The translations under genes and the position numbers were made by a program. 64,000 nt of DNA, taken from assembly GCF_019635465.1 (NCBI RefSeq), contig NZ_JAHBZK010000012.1:62001-126000 (forward strand), written 5' to 3'. A model generated the notes under the pieces. That model had not been told where the DNA came from, ran no database searches, and was given only the letters and a program-made list of their open reading frames with translations. Below, piece after piece: positions 58,801 through 64,000 of this stretch. How positions within the stretch are numbered: the first letter of the stretch is position 1; the number at the start of each line of letters is the position of its first letter. This DNA is from Hydrogenophaga sp. Lineage in GTDB: Bacteria; Pseudomonadota; Gammaproteobacteria; Burkholderiales; Burkholderiaceae_C.

Positions 58801-58967
58801 CCCGCATGGCGGATCTGCCGGTGGTCATGATCACCTCGCGCATTGCCGAAAAGCACCGCGAGCACGCCCGCGAACTCGGCGTTGATCATTACCTGGGCAA
58901 ACCGTACTCGGAAGACGAACTGCTGGCGCTGGTGGCGCGTTACGCCAAGGTCGCCGTGGACGTCTGA
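52845..58967 (+). CDS. chpA: Hybrid chemotaxis histidine kinase ChpA/PilL
   Basis: The 2040-residue CheA-like kinase of the Pil-Chp system phosphorylates PilG and PilH. Three phosphotransfer domains have clear histidines: H738 (AFHTLKGSSRMVG), H1067 (LAHSLAGASGTVG) and H1297 (NLHTLKGSARLAG). Upstream helical segments look like degenerate Hpt domains. The ATPase domain follows (FEHLLRNHVAHGIE near residue 1604; GRGIGMDVVRNDV), then a CheW-like domain and a C-terminal receiver with D1967 (VVLSDIEMPRMDG). Long Ala/Glu/Pro linkers separate the domains. No pilK or chpB methylation genes follow. Confidence 0.96.
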   Translation: MAEVTESALQDLPVADLGPLAWVFDELRKSLDAANKAIRRFVREHEQSRHSDLEAVDPAALRIARQQLHQAVGALEVVGLGAPAQVLRGMESAVQRFVQKPDTCTEDAAARVERASFALIEYLEAVLNHKSVQPVALFHQYREVMELAGAERIHPSDLWDADHRGIDLPAPADAKPLEASPAIRSMFDRLILLAVKTQSTAALQQLGRLCAGLSAGASAARPRTFWRVAAAFFEGTAAHGLAFDVYAKRATSRLLMQFGQLASGSAQVSETLLHDLLFFCAQTLPREGQPSTHLAAVRAGYGLGKYQPADYHQATLGRYDPALLALARKRINAAKEAWSLYSGGDGSRARQVTDQFGLIGESLMRLHPASTPLATALVKAAERAVSEPGGVRPELAMEVATTTLYLEAAFEDFDPADPALSARTQDLANRLNSVIDGQPARPLDDWMEQLYRRVSDRQTMGSVVDELKVSLGEVEKSLDQFFRSPQEKAGLHVAASQLAQMRGVLSVLGLDHAVQAVARMRTSVEQIIDTEVDEDRAREAGTFQVLGDNLSALSFLVDMLSYQPALAKKLFVFNEDKGELVPLMGRSSVGKEPPQAAKADAEALQQGVRKVVDSVFGGLDDLSGLSEQLDSLAQQATLAEQPAVAKAAREAADAVVRSDAATGAQALVGLTEATSATAPEAPAPAPTASEDDGGEDELLDIFLEEAREVVVNGRAAVTQLRDESGNLDHLTTLRRAFHTLKGSSRMVGLNEFGEAAWALEQVLNAVLAEQKPANDALLGLSGDALDRFEQWVEAIAGHQADAWRSQPFRASAEAYREEGAWLPLRTTPSAFAPLSDVATDPVPLADGESLLRPVTTEVVSQPLPLLPESDVSAPAPVALEDAAIQATEPTADLADIDLNLLAAVASPAAPAEDVAVDEASAEPHRMPEFDAIEDFPHDAVESGFADVEAIELGEPAAPVVSDAPVADVVASETAAVDVPPMDVPTLDDAIVETVELAAPADVTVSEETAINPDDQVREIGSLRIGHRLYNVFLNEADEWSRRLNTCLTEWALETHEPLPEQAEALAHSLAGASGTVGFESLSDVSRALEHALESIAARQQEGWLAPAALARCFVEASEDIRRLLHQFAAGFLKDAQPTVLSDLFRALHDPQSFVDPEPEGQPVPTAADDVFLQMSDAVELLPGDDEVEPVLGEATPAAELPVAPEMPMAQPTPEAQPSAWAELPATPAPVAPIMSAPHVHQDIDDDIDAVDTIDVDLFPIFEEEALELLPQLGAALRQWTARPDNASARAEVLRNLHTLKGSARLAGALRLGEMAHRMETAAERLGSDVQRSSDLEVLQSAYDGIAARFEQLRHPGGDASAVVQSAPEAVPAVFEPVVPEPSQVVAPALDVAPAQPAQGVTAFVAPVAPAQLALRSGAAVRVRPELLDRLVNQTGEVIISRSRMESEIVTLRTSLKELTGNLDRLRQQLRDIELQAETQMQSRLAQARDHDQSFDPLEFDRFTRVQELTRMMAESVNDVATVQRNLQRAVESTEDNLVAQARQTRELQRDLLRTRMVEFEGISERLYRVVRQASKETGKQVRLDISGGNIEMDRGVLDRMTGAFEHLLRNHVAHGIETPDVRLQHGKSAEGRIDINLHQELNDVSLVFADDGAGIDLERLRQKARDNGLIAPDAVLSDDQAAQLIFEAGISTAQQVSELAGRGIGMDVVRNDVYGLGGRIETATQAGQGTQFKLVLPLTTAVTQVVMLRVGELAFGVPSNVVEVVRRVPSDELQAAYANGSVRHEDTDVPFFWGGALLQSSAQSSESQKRSFPVVIFRSAAQRVALHVDEVLGNQEVVVKNLGSQLSRLPGLAGMSVLASGAVALIYNPVALSTVYGPHVADWVRAQAEQAQAVAALPQAGADQVPDVPVAQVPQVPLVLVVDDSITVRRVTQRLLQREGYRVALAADGLQALERLQTERPAVVLSDIEMPRMDGFDLVRNIRADARMADLPVVMITSRIAEKHREHARELGVDHYLGKPYSEDELLALVARYAKVAVDV

Positions 58968-58995
58968 GCGACCGGGCTGAACTACTGCCCAGCGA

Positions 58996-59027
58996 CAAGA
59001 CCCGGCTCAGGCCGGGTCTTGTTTTTT
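58996..59027 (+). terminator. Rho-independent terminator of the pil-chp operon
   Basis: An 11-bp perfect stem (CAAGACCCGGC / GCCGGGTCTTG, 58996-59006 with 59011-59021), loop TCAG, is followed by TTTTTT (59022-59027). The loop contains the stop codon of the convergent phr gene. Confidence 0.92.
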
Positions 59028-60488
59028 GACCACCGCATACCGCGCCAGTGTTTTGTCCCGCGCGAGGCCATGGTCCACCAGCGGAGTCGGGTAGTCCTTG
59101 CCCAGCGTGATGCCGGCGCCGGCGAGCTCGACCGGCTGAGCCAGCCAGGGTGCGTGAATGGCGGCATCGGGCAAAGCGGCCAGTTGGGGCAGGTAGCGGC
59201 GAATGAACTTGCCTTGCGGATCGAACTTCTGGCTTTGTGTGACGGGGTTGAAGATGCGGAACCAGGGCTGTGCGTCGCAGCCGCTGGAACTGGCCCATTG
59301 CCAGCCACCGTTGTTGGCGGCCAGATCGAAGTCGATCAGGTGCTGGGCAAAGTAGCGCTCTCCCCACTGCCAGTGGATGCCCAGGTCCTTGACCAGAAAG
59401 CTGGCCGCCACCATGCGCAGCCGGTTGTGCATGTAGCCGGTGCGATTGATCTGCGCCATGGCTGCGTCCACCAGTGGGTAGCCGGTACGCCCTTCGCACC
59501 AGGCGTGGAAGAGTGCGTCGGCGTGTTTGCCATGTTCGAATCGGACGGCGTCGTAGTCCGCTTTGAAGCTGCGCGTCACCACGTGCGGAAAGTTGGCCAG
59601 GATCTGGTGGTAGAAGTCGCGCCAGATCAGCTCGGACAACCAGGTCGTGGCACCAGCATTGCCTTGCATGCTGAGTGTGTGCGCCACGCTGGCCAGGGCG
59701 CGGATCGAGATGGTGCCAAAGCGCAGGTGCACGCTGAGGTAGCTTGGCCCCTTGATCGCCGGAAAGTCGCGTGCGTGGTCATAGCGATCGATGCGCTCCA
59801 GAAAGTCATCGAACAGTTTCTGGGCGCCCCGTTCCCCCGTGGGCACGCCCAGTTCGCTCAGATTCGTGCGCTCGAATCCGATGTCGGCCAGCGCCGGCAC
59901 CGGGCGATCCAGCGCCTCGGGCAGCGGCGCCAGGGCGCCCGCATGGCGCTCAATCGGGTAGGCCTGCAGGTAGAAGGGCGTGACGGCTTTGAGCCAGGCG
60001 TTCTTGTACGGCGTGAACACGCCGAAGGCATGACCGGCCTGCGTCAGCACCTCGCGCCGTTCGAACACCACGTGGTCCTTGAAGCTGCGCATCAATACGC
60101 CGGCGTGGGCCAGATCGCCGAACACCGCGGCGTCGCGCGTCAGCGCGTCGGGCTCGTCGTCGTGGTTGGCGAACACCGCCTGCGCGCCCAGGCGCTGTGC
60201 CAGCGCCGGAATCGCCTCGCGCGCCTTCTCGTGCAGCACGATCAACCCCGTGCGCTGGTGCCCGTTGCGCGCACCCAATTCGCGCAACGCGGCGTCCAGC
60301 GCCACCAGGGACTCGCGGATGAATTCCACCCGTCGGTCGGCCCGCGGCAGCGGGTCGAGGATGTCCCGATCGAACACGAAGACGCACCACACCCGGCGGC
60401 AACTGCGCAGGGCGTGGTGCAGGGCCGCGTTGTCGCTGACGCGAAGGTCGCGGCGGAACCACATCAGACCGGTGTCGAAATGGCTCAT
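59007..60488 (-). CDS. phr: Deoxyribodipyrimidine photolyase (CPD class I)
   Basis: A 493-residue flavoprotein that splits cyclobutane pyrimidine dimers with blue light. The N-terminal antenna domain (DTGLMWFRRDLRVSDNAALH) is followed by the FAD domain with WLSELIWRDFYHQI, MHNRLRMVAASFLVKDL and the tryptophan-rich CPD-binding region NNGGWQWASSSGCDAQPWFR. The ATG at 60488 gives the family N-terminus. It is divergent from yqgE across 64 bases. Its last codons overlap the pil-chp terminator. Confidence 0.96.
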   Translation of the reverse strand: MSHFDTGLMWFRRDLRVSDNAALHHALRSCRRVWCVFVFDRDILDPLPRADRRVEFIRESLVALDAALRELGARNGHQRTGLIVLHEKAREAIPALAQRLGAQAVFANHDDEPDALTRDAAVFGDLAHAGVLMRSFKDHVVFERREVLTQAGHAFGVFTPYKNAWLKAVTPFYLQAYPIERHAGALAPLPEALDRPVPALADIGFERTNLSELGVPTGERGAQKLFDDFLERIDRYDHARDFPAIKGPSYLSVHLRFGTISIRALASVAHTLSMQGNAGATTWLSELIWRDFYHQILANFPHVVTRSFKADYDAVRFEHGKHADALFHAWCEGRTGYPLVDAAMAQINRTGYMHNRLRMVAASFLVKDLGIHWQWGERYFAQHLIDFDLAANNGGWQWASSSGCDAQPWFRIFNPVTQSQKFDPQGKFIRRYLPQLAALPDAAIHAPWLAQPVELAGAGITLGKDYPTPLVDHGLARDKTLARYAVVKKQDPA

Positions 60489-60539
60489 GGCAAAGCTGGG
60501 GAAGTGGCCGGCGGCGACCGAAGAGGCTGGGCGCCCGCC

Positions 60540-60545
60540 TAAAAT
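60540..60545 (+). promoter_or_regulatory. -10 candidate of yqgE giving a nearly leaderless transcript
   Basis: TAAAAT ends 7 bases before the yqgE ATG. If it is used, transcription starts at or next to the start codon. Confidence 0.45.
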
Positions 60546-60552
60546 CGCGCCC

Positions 60553-61143
60553 ATGGCCGCCGATTCTGCTCCGACCAACCTGACCCATCACTTCCTCATC
60601 GCGATGCCCGGGTTGACCGACGAGCTTTTCGGTCGCAGCGTGGTGTTCATGTGCGAACACAGCGAGCGCGGCGCGCTGGGCCTGGTGATCAACAAACCCA
60701 GCGACATCCTCCTGCCACGCCTTTTCGAGAAGGTGGAGCTGCAACTGCACCGCGAGGACCTGCTGGAACAACCCGTGTTTCAGGGTGGGCCGGTACAGAC
60801 CGAGCGCGGGTTCGTGCTGCACGACGCGATCAGTGGCCCCGAGGAGTCGGTTTACGCCTCCACGCTCACCATCCCCGGTGGTCTTGAGATGACCACCTCC
60901 AAGGACGTGCTGGAAGCCATGGCCTCGGGCGCCGGCCCGCGTCGGGTGTTCGTCTCGCTGGGCTACGCCTCCTGGGGGCAGGGCCAGCTGGAGTCCGAAA
61001 TCGCCGAGAACAGCTGGCTCACCGTGCCTGCCGACGCCGATCTGATTTTTGAGGTACCGGTGGCCGAGCGCTACGACCGCGCGCTGGCACTGCTGGGCCT
61101 GCAACAACCCTGGATGCTGTCGCCCGATGCCGGACACGCTTGA
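60553..61143 (+). CDS. yqgE: YqgE/AlgH family protein
   Basis: A 196-residue protein with the UPF0301 signature FLIAMPGLTDELFGRSVVFM, CEHSERGALGLVINKP and FQGGPVQTERGFVLH. The molecular function is unknown; it is named AlgH from a link to alginate regulation in Pseudomonas. It is the first gene of the yqgE-ruvX-pyrR-pyrB-pyrC run; its stop overlaps ruvX by 17 bases. Confidence 0.96.
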   Translation: MAADSAPTNLTHHFLIAMPGLTDELFGRSVVFMCEHSERGALGLVINKPSDILLPRLFEKVELQLHREDLLEQPVFQGGPVQTERGFVLHDAISGPEESVYASTLTIPGGLEMTTSKDVLEAMASGAGPRRVFVSLGYASWGQGQLESEIAENSWLTVPADADLIFEVPVAERYDRALALLGLQQPWMLSPDAGHA

Positions 61144-61537
61144 GGTCCCCGCCGCGCTGCAGACCTTCCTCGCTTTTGACGTGGGTACCCAGCGCACCGG
61201 GGTCGCCAGCGGCAACCGGGTGACGCGCAGCGCCACCCCACAATCCACCATCGTGGCCACCGGCGATGCGCGCCTGGACCAGGCCGCCTTGCGCATCCGC
61301 GAATGGCAGCCCGACGCCCTGGTCGTCGGCGTGCCCTACCACCCCGACGGTGCGCCGCACGCCAATACCGCCATGGCGCTGAAATTCGCGCGCCGCCTGC
61401 GGGGCCGACACCAGCTGCCTGTGTACGAGGTGGACGAGCGCTACAGCACCACCGAAGCAATCTCGCGTGGCGCGCGCGACGCCGACGCCGAAGCCGCCTG
61501 CATCATCCTGGAACAGTTTCTGAGGAGCCTGCCGTGA
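61127..61537 (+). CDS. ruvX: Putative pre-16S rRNA nuclease RuvX/YqgF
   Basis: 136 residues, RNase-H-like fold. The N-terminal catalytic motif is FLAFDVGTQRTGVASG and the conserved helix is VDERYSTTEA. It is thought to mature the 16S rRNA 5' end. The ATG at 61127 starts inside yqgE. The stop overlaps the pyrR GTG start (GTGA). Confidence 0.95.
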   Translation: MPDTLEVPAALQTFLAFDVGTQRTGVASGNRVTRSATPQSTIVATGDARLDQAALRIREWQPDALVVGVPYHPDGAPHANTAMALKFARRLRGRHQLPVYEVDERYSTTEAISRGARDADAEAACIILEQFLRSLP

Positions 61538-62049
61538 CCCTGACCGCCGCCCCGCCCGACGCCGAGGTGCTCTACGCCGAACTGCTGCGCCAGGTGCGCG
61601 AGCGCGCGCTCGCCGACCCCGGCCTGCAACTGGTTGGCATCGCCAGTGGCGGCGCCTGGATCGCCGAACGCCTGCACGCCGACCTGGGCCGTGCGGGCAA
61701 GGTCTCGGTGGTGTCCTCGGTGATGCACCGCGACGACTTCGCCCAGCGCGGCCTGGCCAGCAGCATGCAGACGCTGGTGAACTTCGACGTCAACGGCGCC
61801 AGCGTGCTGCTGGTTGACGACGTGCTCTACACCGGGCGCACCCTGCGCGCGGTGCTCAACGAACTGTTCGATCACGGGCGTCCGGCGCGTGTGGCGCTGG
61901 CCGTGCTGGCCGACCGCGGTGGGCGCGAGCTGCCGGTGGCGGCCGACCTGTGCGCCGCCGAGGTCGATGTGCCACCGGGCCAGTCGCTCGAACTCGCGCG
62001 CGACGACGCCGGCCGCCTGCGCTTCGTGCTGGAGTCCCTCACACCATGA
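61534..62049 (+). CDS. pyrR: PyrR regulator / uracil phosphoribosyltransferase-like protein
   Basis: 171 residues with the PRPP motif [16 protein letters not shown]. In Gram-positives PyrR controls pyr attenuation. In proteobacteria the role is less clear, and no attenuator-like leader is seen here because the gene is coupled to ruvX. The GTG start at 61534 has TGAGGAG upstream. It overlaps pyrB by four bases (ATGA). Confidence 0.93.
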   Translation: MTLTAAPPDAEVLYAELLRQVRERALADPGLQLVGIASGGAWIAERLHADLGRAGKVSVVSSVMHRDDFAQRGLASSMQTLVNFDVNGASVLLVDDVLYTGRTLRAVLNELFDHGRPARVALAVLADRGGRELPVAADLCAAEVDVPPGQSLELARDDAGRLRFVLESLTP

Positions 62050-63008
62050 CCACCTCACGCAACCCCCAGCTCAACAAGAACGGCGAGCTCATTCACCTGC
62101 TCTCGACCGAAGGCCTGCCGCGCGACATCATCACGCACATTCTCGACACCGCCGCCGGCTTCACCAGCGTGAACAACCGCGAGGTGAAGAAGGTCCCGCT
62201 GCTGCGGGGCAAGAGCGTGTTCAACCTGTTCTTCGAGAACAGCACGCGCACCCGCACCACCTTCGACATTGCCGCCACGCGCCTGTCGGCCGACGTTTAC
62301 ACGCTCGACATCGCGCGCAGCTCGACCGCCAAGGGCGAATCGCTGCTCGACACCATCGCCAACCTCAGCGCCATGGCGGCCGACATCTTCGTCGTTCGTC
62401 ACAGCGAATCGGGCGCGCCCTACCTGATTGCGCAACACGTGGCTCCGCACGTGCACGTGGTCAACGCCGGCGACGGTCGCCATGCGCATCCCACACAGGG
62501 CCTGCTCGACGTGTACACGATCCGGCACTACAAGCAGGACTTCACCCAGCTGTCGGTGGCCATCGTCGGCGACGTGCTGCACTCGCGGGTGGCGCGCTCG
62601 GACATTCACGCGCTGACCACGCTGGGCTGTCCCGACGTGCGCGTGGTCGGACCCCGCACGCTGGTGCCCAGCGACCTGTCGCACCTGGGCGTGCGGGTCT
62701 GCCACACGCTCGAAGAAGGCATCAAGGGCTGCGACGTGGTCATCGCGCTGCGGCTGCAGAACGAGCGCATGAGCGGCGCGCTGCTGCCCTCGAGCCAAGA
62801 GTACTTCAAGAGCTTCGGCCTCACGCCCGAGCGGCTGAAGTGGGCCAAGCCCGATGCCATCGTGATGCACCCCGGCCCGATCAACCGCGGCGTCGAGATC
62901 GACTCCGCCGTGGTGGACGGCGCACAAAGCGTGATCCTGCCGCAGGTGACCTTCGGCATCGCGGTACGCATGGCGGTGATGAGCATCGTCGCCGGCAACG
63001 AGGCCTGA
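62046..63008 (+). CDS. pyrB: Aspartate carbamoyltransferase, catalytic subunit
   Basis: The committed step of pyrimidine synthesis, from carbamoyl phosphate and aspartate. 320 residues. The carbamoyl-phosphate motif is S66-TRTR ([10 protein letters not shown]), followed by [12 protein letters not shown]. The C-terminal [13 protein letters not shown] completes the pattern. It is preceded by pyrR and followed two bases after its stop by the dihydroorotase-like gene, the class A ATCase arrangement. Confidence 0.97.
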   Translation: MTTSRNPQLNKNGELIHLLSTEGLPRDIITHILDTAAGFTSVNNREVKKVPLLRGKSVFNLFFENSTRTRTTFDIAATRLSADVYTLDIARSSTAKGESLLDTIANLSAMAADIFVVRHSESGAPYLIAQHVAPHVHVVNAGDGRHAHPTQGLLDVYTIRHYKQDFTQLSVAIVGDVLHSRVARSDIHALTTLGCPDVRVVGPRTLVPSDLSHLGVRVCHTLEEGIKGCDVVIALRLQNERMSGALLPSSQEYFKSFGLTPERLKWAKPDAIVMHPGPINRGVEIDSAVVDGAQSVILPQVTFGIAVRMAVMSIVAGNEA

Positions 63009-63010
63009 CC

Positions 63011-64000
63011 ATGAAGATCCTTATCAAGAACGGTCGCGTGATCGACCCCGCCAGCGGGCGCGACGAGATGGCCGACGTGGCCATCGCCGCCGGCCGCATC
63101 ATCGCGATCGGCCGCGTGGCCGACGACTTCCATCCCACGCGCACGCTCGACGCCAGCGGCTGCGTGGTGGCACCGGGCCTGGTCGATCTGGGCGTGCGGC
63201 TCAAGGAGCCCGGGCAGGAACACGCCGGCATGCTGGAGAGCGAGACCGCGGCGGCCGCGGCAGGCGGCGTGACCTCGCTGGTCTGCCCGCCCGACACTGA
63301 ACCCGTGCTCGACGAGCCCGGGCTGGTGGACATGCTGCGATTCCGTGCCGAGAAGCTGCACCGCACGCGGGTGTTCCCCATTGGCGCACTCACGCGCGGG
63401 CTGGGTGGCGAGGTGCTGACCGAAATGGCCGAACTTACCGAGGCCGGTTGTGTCGGTTTCGGTCAGGCCGAGGTGCCGATCCAGAACACCCAGGTGCTGC
63501 TGCGCGCGCTGCAGTACGCGGCCACCTTCGGCTACACCGTATGGCTGCGCCCGCAGGACCTGTGGCTGGGCAAGGGCGTGGCCGCCAGCGGCCCACTGGC
63601 CACCCGGCTGGGTCTGGCCGGTGTGCCGAGCGCGGCAGAGACCATTGCCCTGCACACCTTGTTCGAGCTCATGCGCAGCATCAAAGGCAACGCCGCACAT
63701 GTGCACCTGTGCCGCCTCAGCAGCGCCGCCGGCGTGGCGCTGGTGCGCGCGGCCAAGGCCGAAGGCCTGCCCATCACCTGCGATGTGAGCGTGCACAACC
63801 TGCACCTCACCGACGTGGACATCGGCTTCTACGACAGCCGCTACCGCCTGCAGCCCCCACTGCGTCAGCAGCGCGACCGCGATGCCTTGCGCGCGGCCCT
63901 GGCCGACGGAACCGTCGATGCGCTGGTGTCCGACCACAACCCGGTCGACAGCGATGCCAAGACCTTGCCGTTTGCCGAAGCCGACCCTGGTGCCACCGCG
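63011..64000 (+). CDS. pyrC: Dihydroorotase-like protein without zinc motif (PyrC' type), 3' end outside window
   Basis: The 330 visible residues have the type I dihydroorotase fold (KILIKNGRVIDPASGRDE, GCVVAPGLVDLGVRLKEPGQ). The metal motif DxHxH is replaced by DLGVR at residues 59-63, so both zinc histidines are absent. This is the pattern of the inactive PyrC' of Pseudomonas, which holds the aspartate transcarbamoylase dodecamer together (established family knowledge). The C-terminal SDHNPVD is retained. Coupling to pyrB supports a structural role. A true dihydroorotase must be encoded elsewhere. The frame is open at the window end. Confidence 0.93.
   Translation, partial: MKILIKNGRVIDPASGRDEMADVAIAAGRIIAIGRVADDFHPTRTLDASGCVVAPGLVDLGVRLKEPGQEHAGMLESETAAAAAGGVTSLVCPPDTEPVLDEPGLVDMLRFRAEKLHRTRVFPIGALTRGLGGEVLTEMAELTEAGCVGFGQAEVPIQNTQVLLRALQYAATFGYTVWLRPQDLWLGKGVAASGPLATRLGLAGVPSAAETIALHTLFELMRSIKGNAAHVHLCRLSSAAGVALVRAAKAEGLPITCDVSVHNLHLTDVDIGFYDSRYRLQPPLRQQRDRDALRAALADGTVDALVSDHNPVDSDAKTLPFAEADPGATA

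Noticed and set aside
56496-58889. A 797-codon open frame on the minus strand inside chpA
   Set aside because: It has the His/Arg/Gly-rich composition of an antisense shadow. The sense strand has Hpt, ATPase, CheW and receiver domains.

Overview
The window is a 64 kb chromosomal segment of a high-G+C betaproteobacterium. It is probably a member of Burkholderiales, family Comamonadaceae (Hydrogenophaga/Acidovorax/Rhodoferax-like). The reasons are the protein flavour throughout, the pilS-pilR-ampD order, a lysine/alanine/proline histone-H1-like gene whose product ends in [15 protein letters not shown], the dusB-fis-purH order, and the rubredoxin-pilGHIJ-chpA order. No genus can be proved from this text alone. 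Gene density is very high and there is no rRNA, CRISPR array, insertion sequence or prophage. There is one tRNA. The only gene-free stretch over 300 bases is 9854-10194, which holds the nrdA control region.

Layout. 1-4799: accB (3' part), accC, prmA, a zinc-ribbon membrane protein and a PfkB-family sugar kinase. 4881-9853 (minus strand): histone-like gene, nrdB and nrdA. nrdA has a promoter overlapped by two NrdR boxes. 10195-15184 (minus): ampD, pilR, pilS, a small membrane protein and a CcsA/YpjD-like membrane protein. 15334-17367 (plus): ffh and a CbiM-like membrane protein. 17491-26073 (minus): opgH-opgG (periplasmic glucans), the GlrR/QseG-like/GlrK signalling set and miaB. 26145-28025: a small exported protein, an AhpD-like protein, yaeQ and tRNA-Met. 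28069-31506: a split phenylacetate-degradation cluster, with an enoyl-CoA hydratase diverging from paaG-paaI-paaK around a TetR-type (PaaR-like) operator. 31625-38019: an unknown gene, an M61 peptidase, dsbC, a UbiH-family hydroxylase, a MOSC protein and ychF.

38079-40158 (minus) is the most unusual part. A visibly A+T-richer gene for a 364-residue unknown protein looks like a type III secretion effector. It is followed by a CesT-like secretion chaperone and a small unknown protein. No secretion apparatus genes are in view. 40278-48728 then holds two MFS exporters, yqaA, dusB-fis, purH, hemL and a thiD-like kinase.

48883-58967 (plus) is rubredoxin followed by the complete Pil-Chp chemosensory operon (pilG, pilH, pilI, pilJ, chpA/pilL), which controls type IV pili. 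It complements pilSR at 10.8-14.1 kb, which controls pilin transcription. 59007-64000: a photolyase gene diverges from yqgE-ruvX-pyrR-pyrB-pyrC. These last five genes are tightly overlapped. The pyrC product lacks the zinc-binding HxH motif, so it looks like the inactive dihydroorotase partner of aspartate transcarbamoylase.
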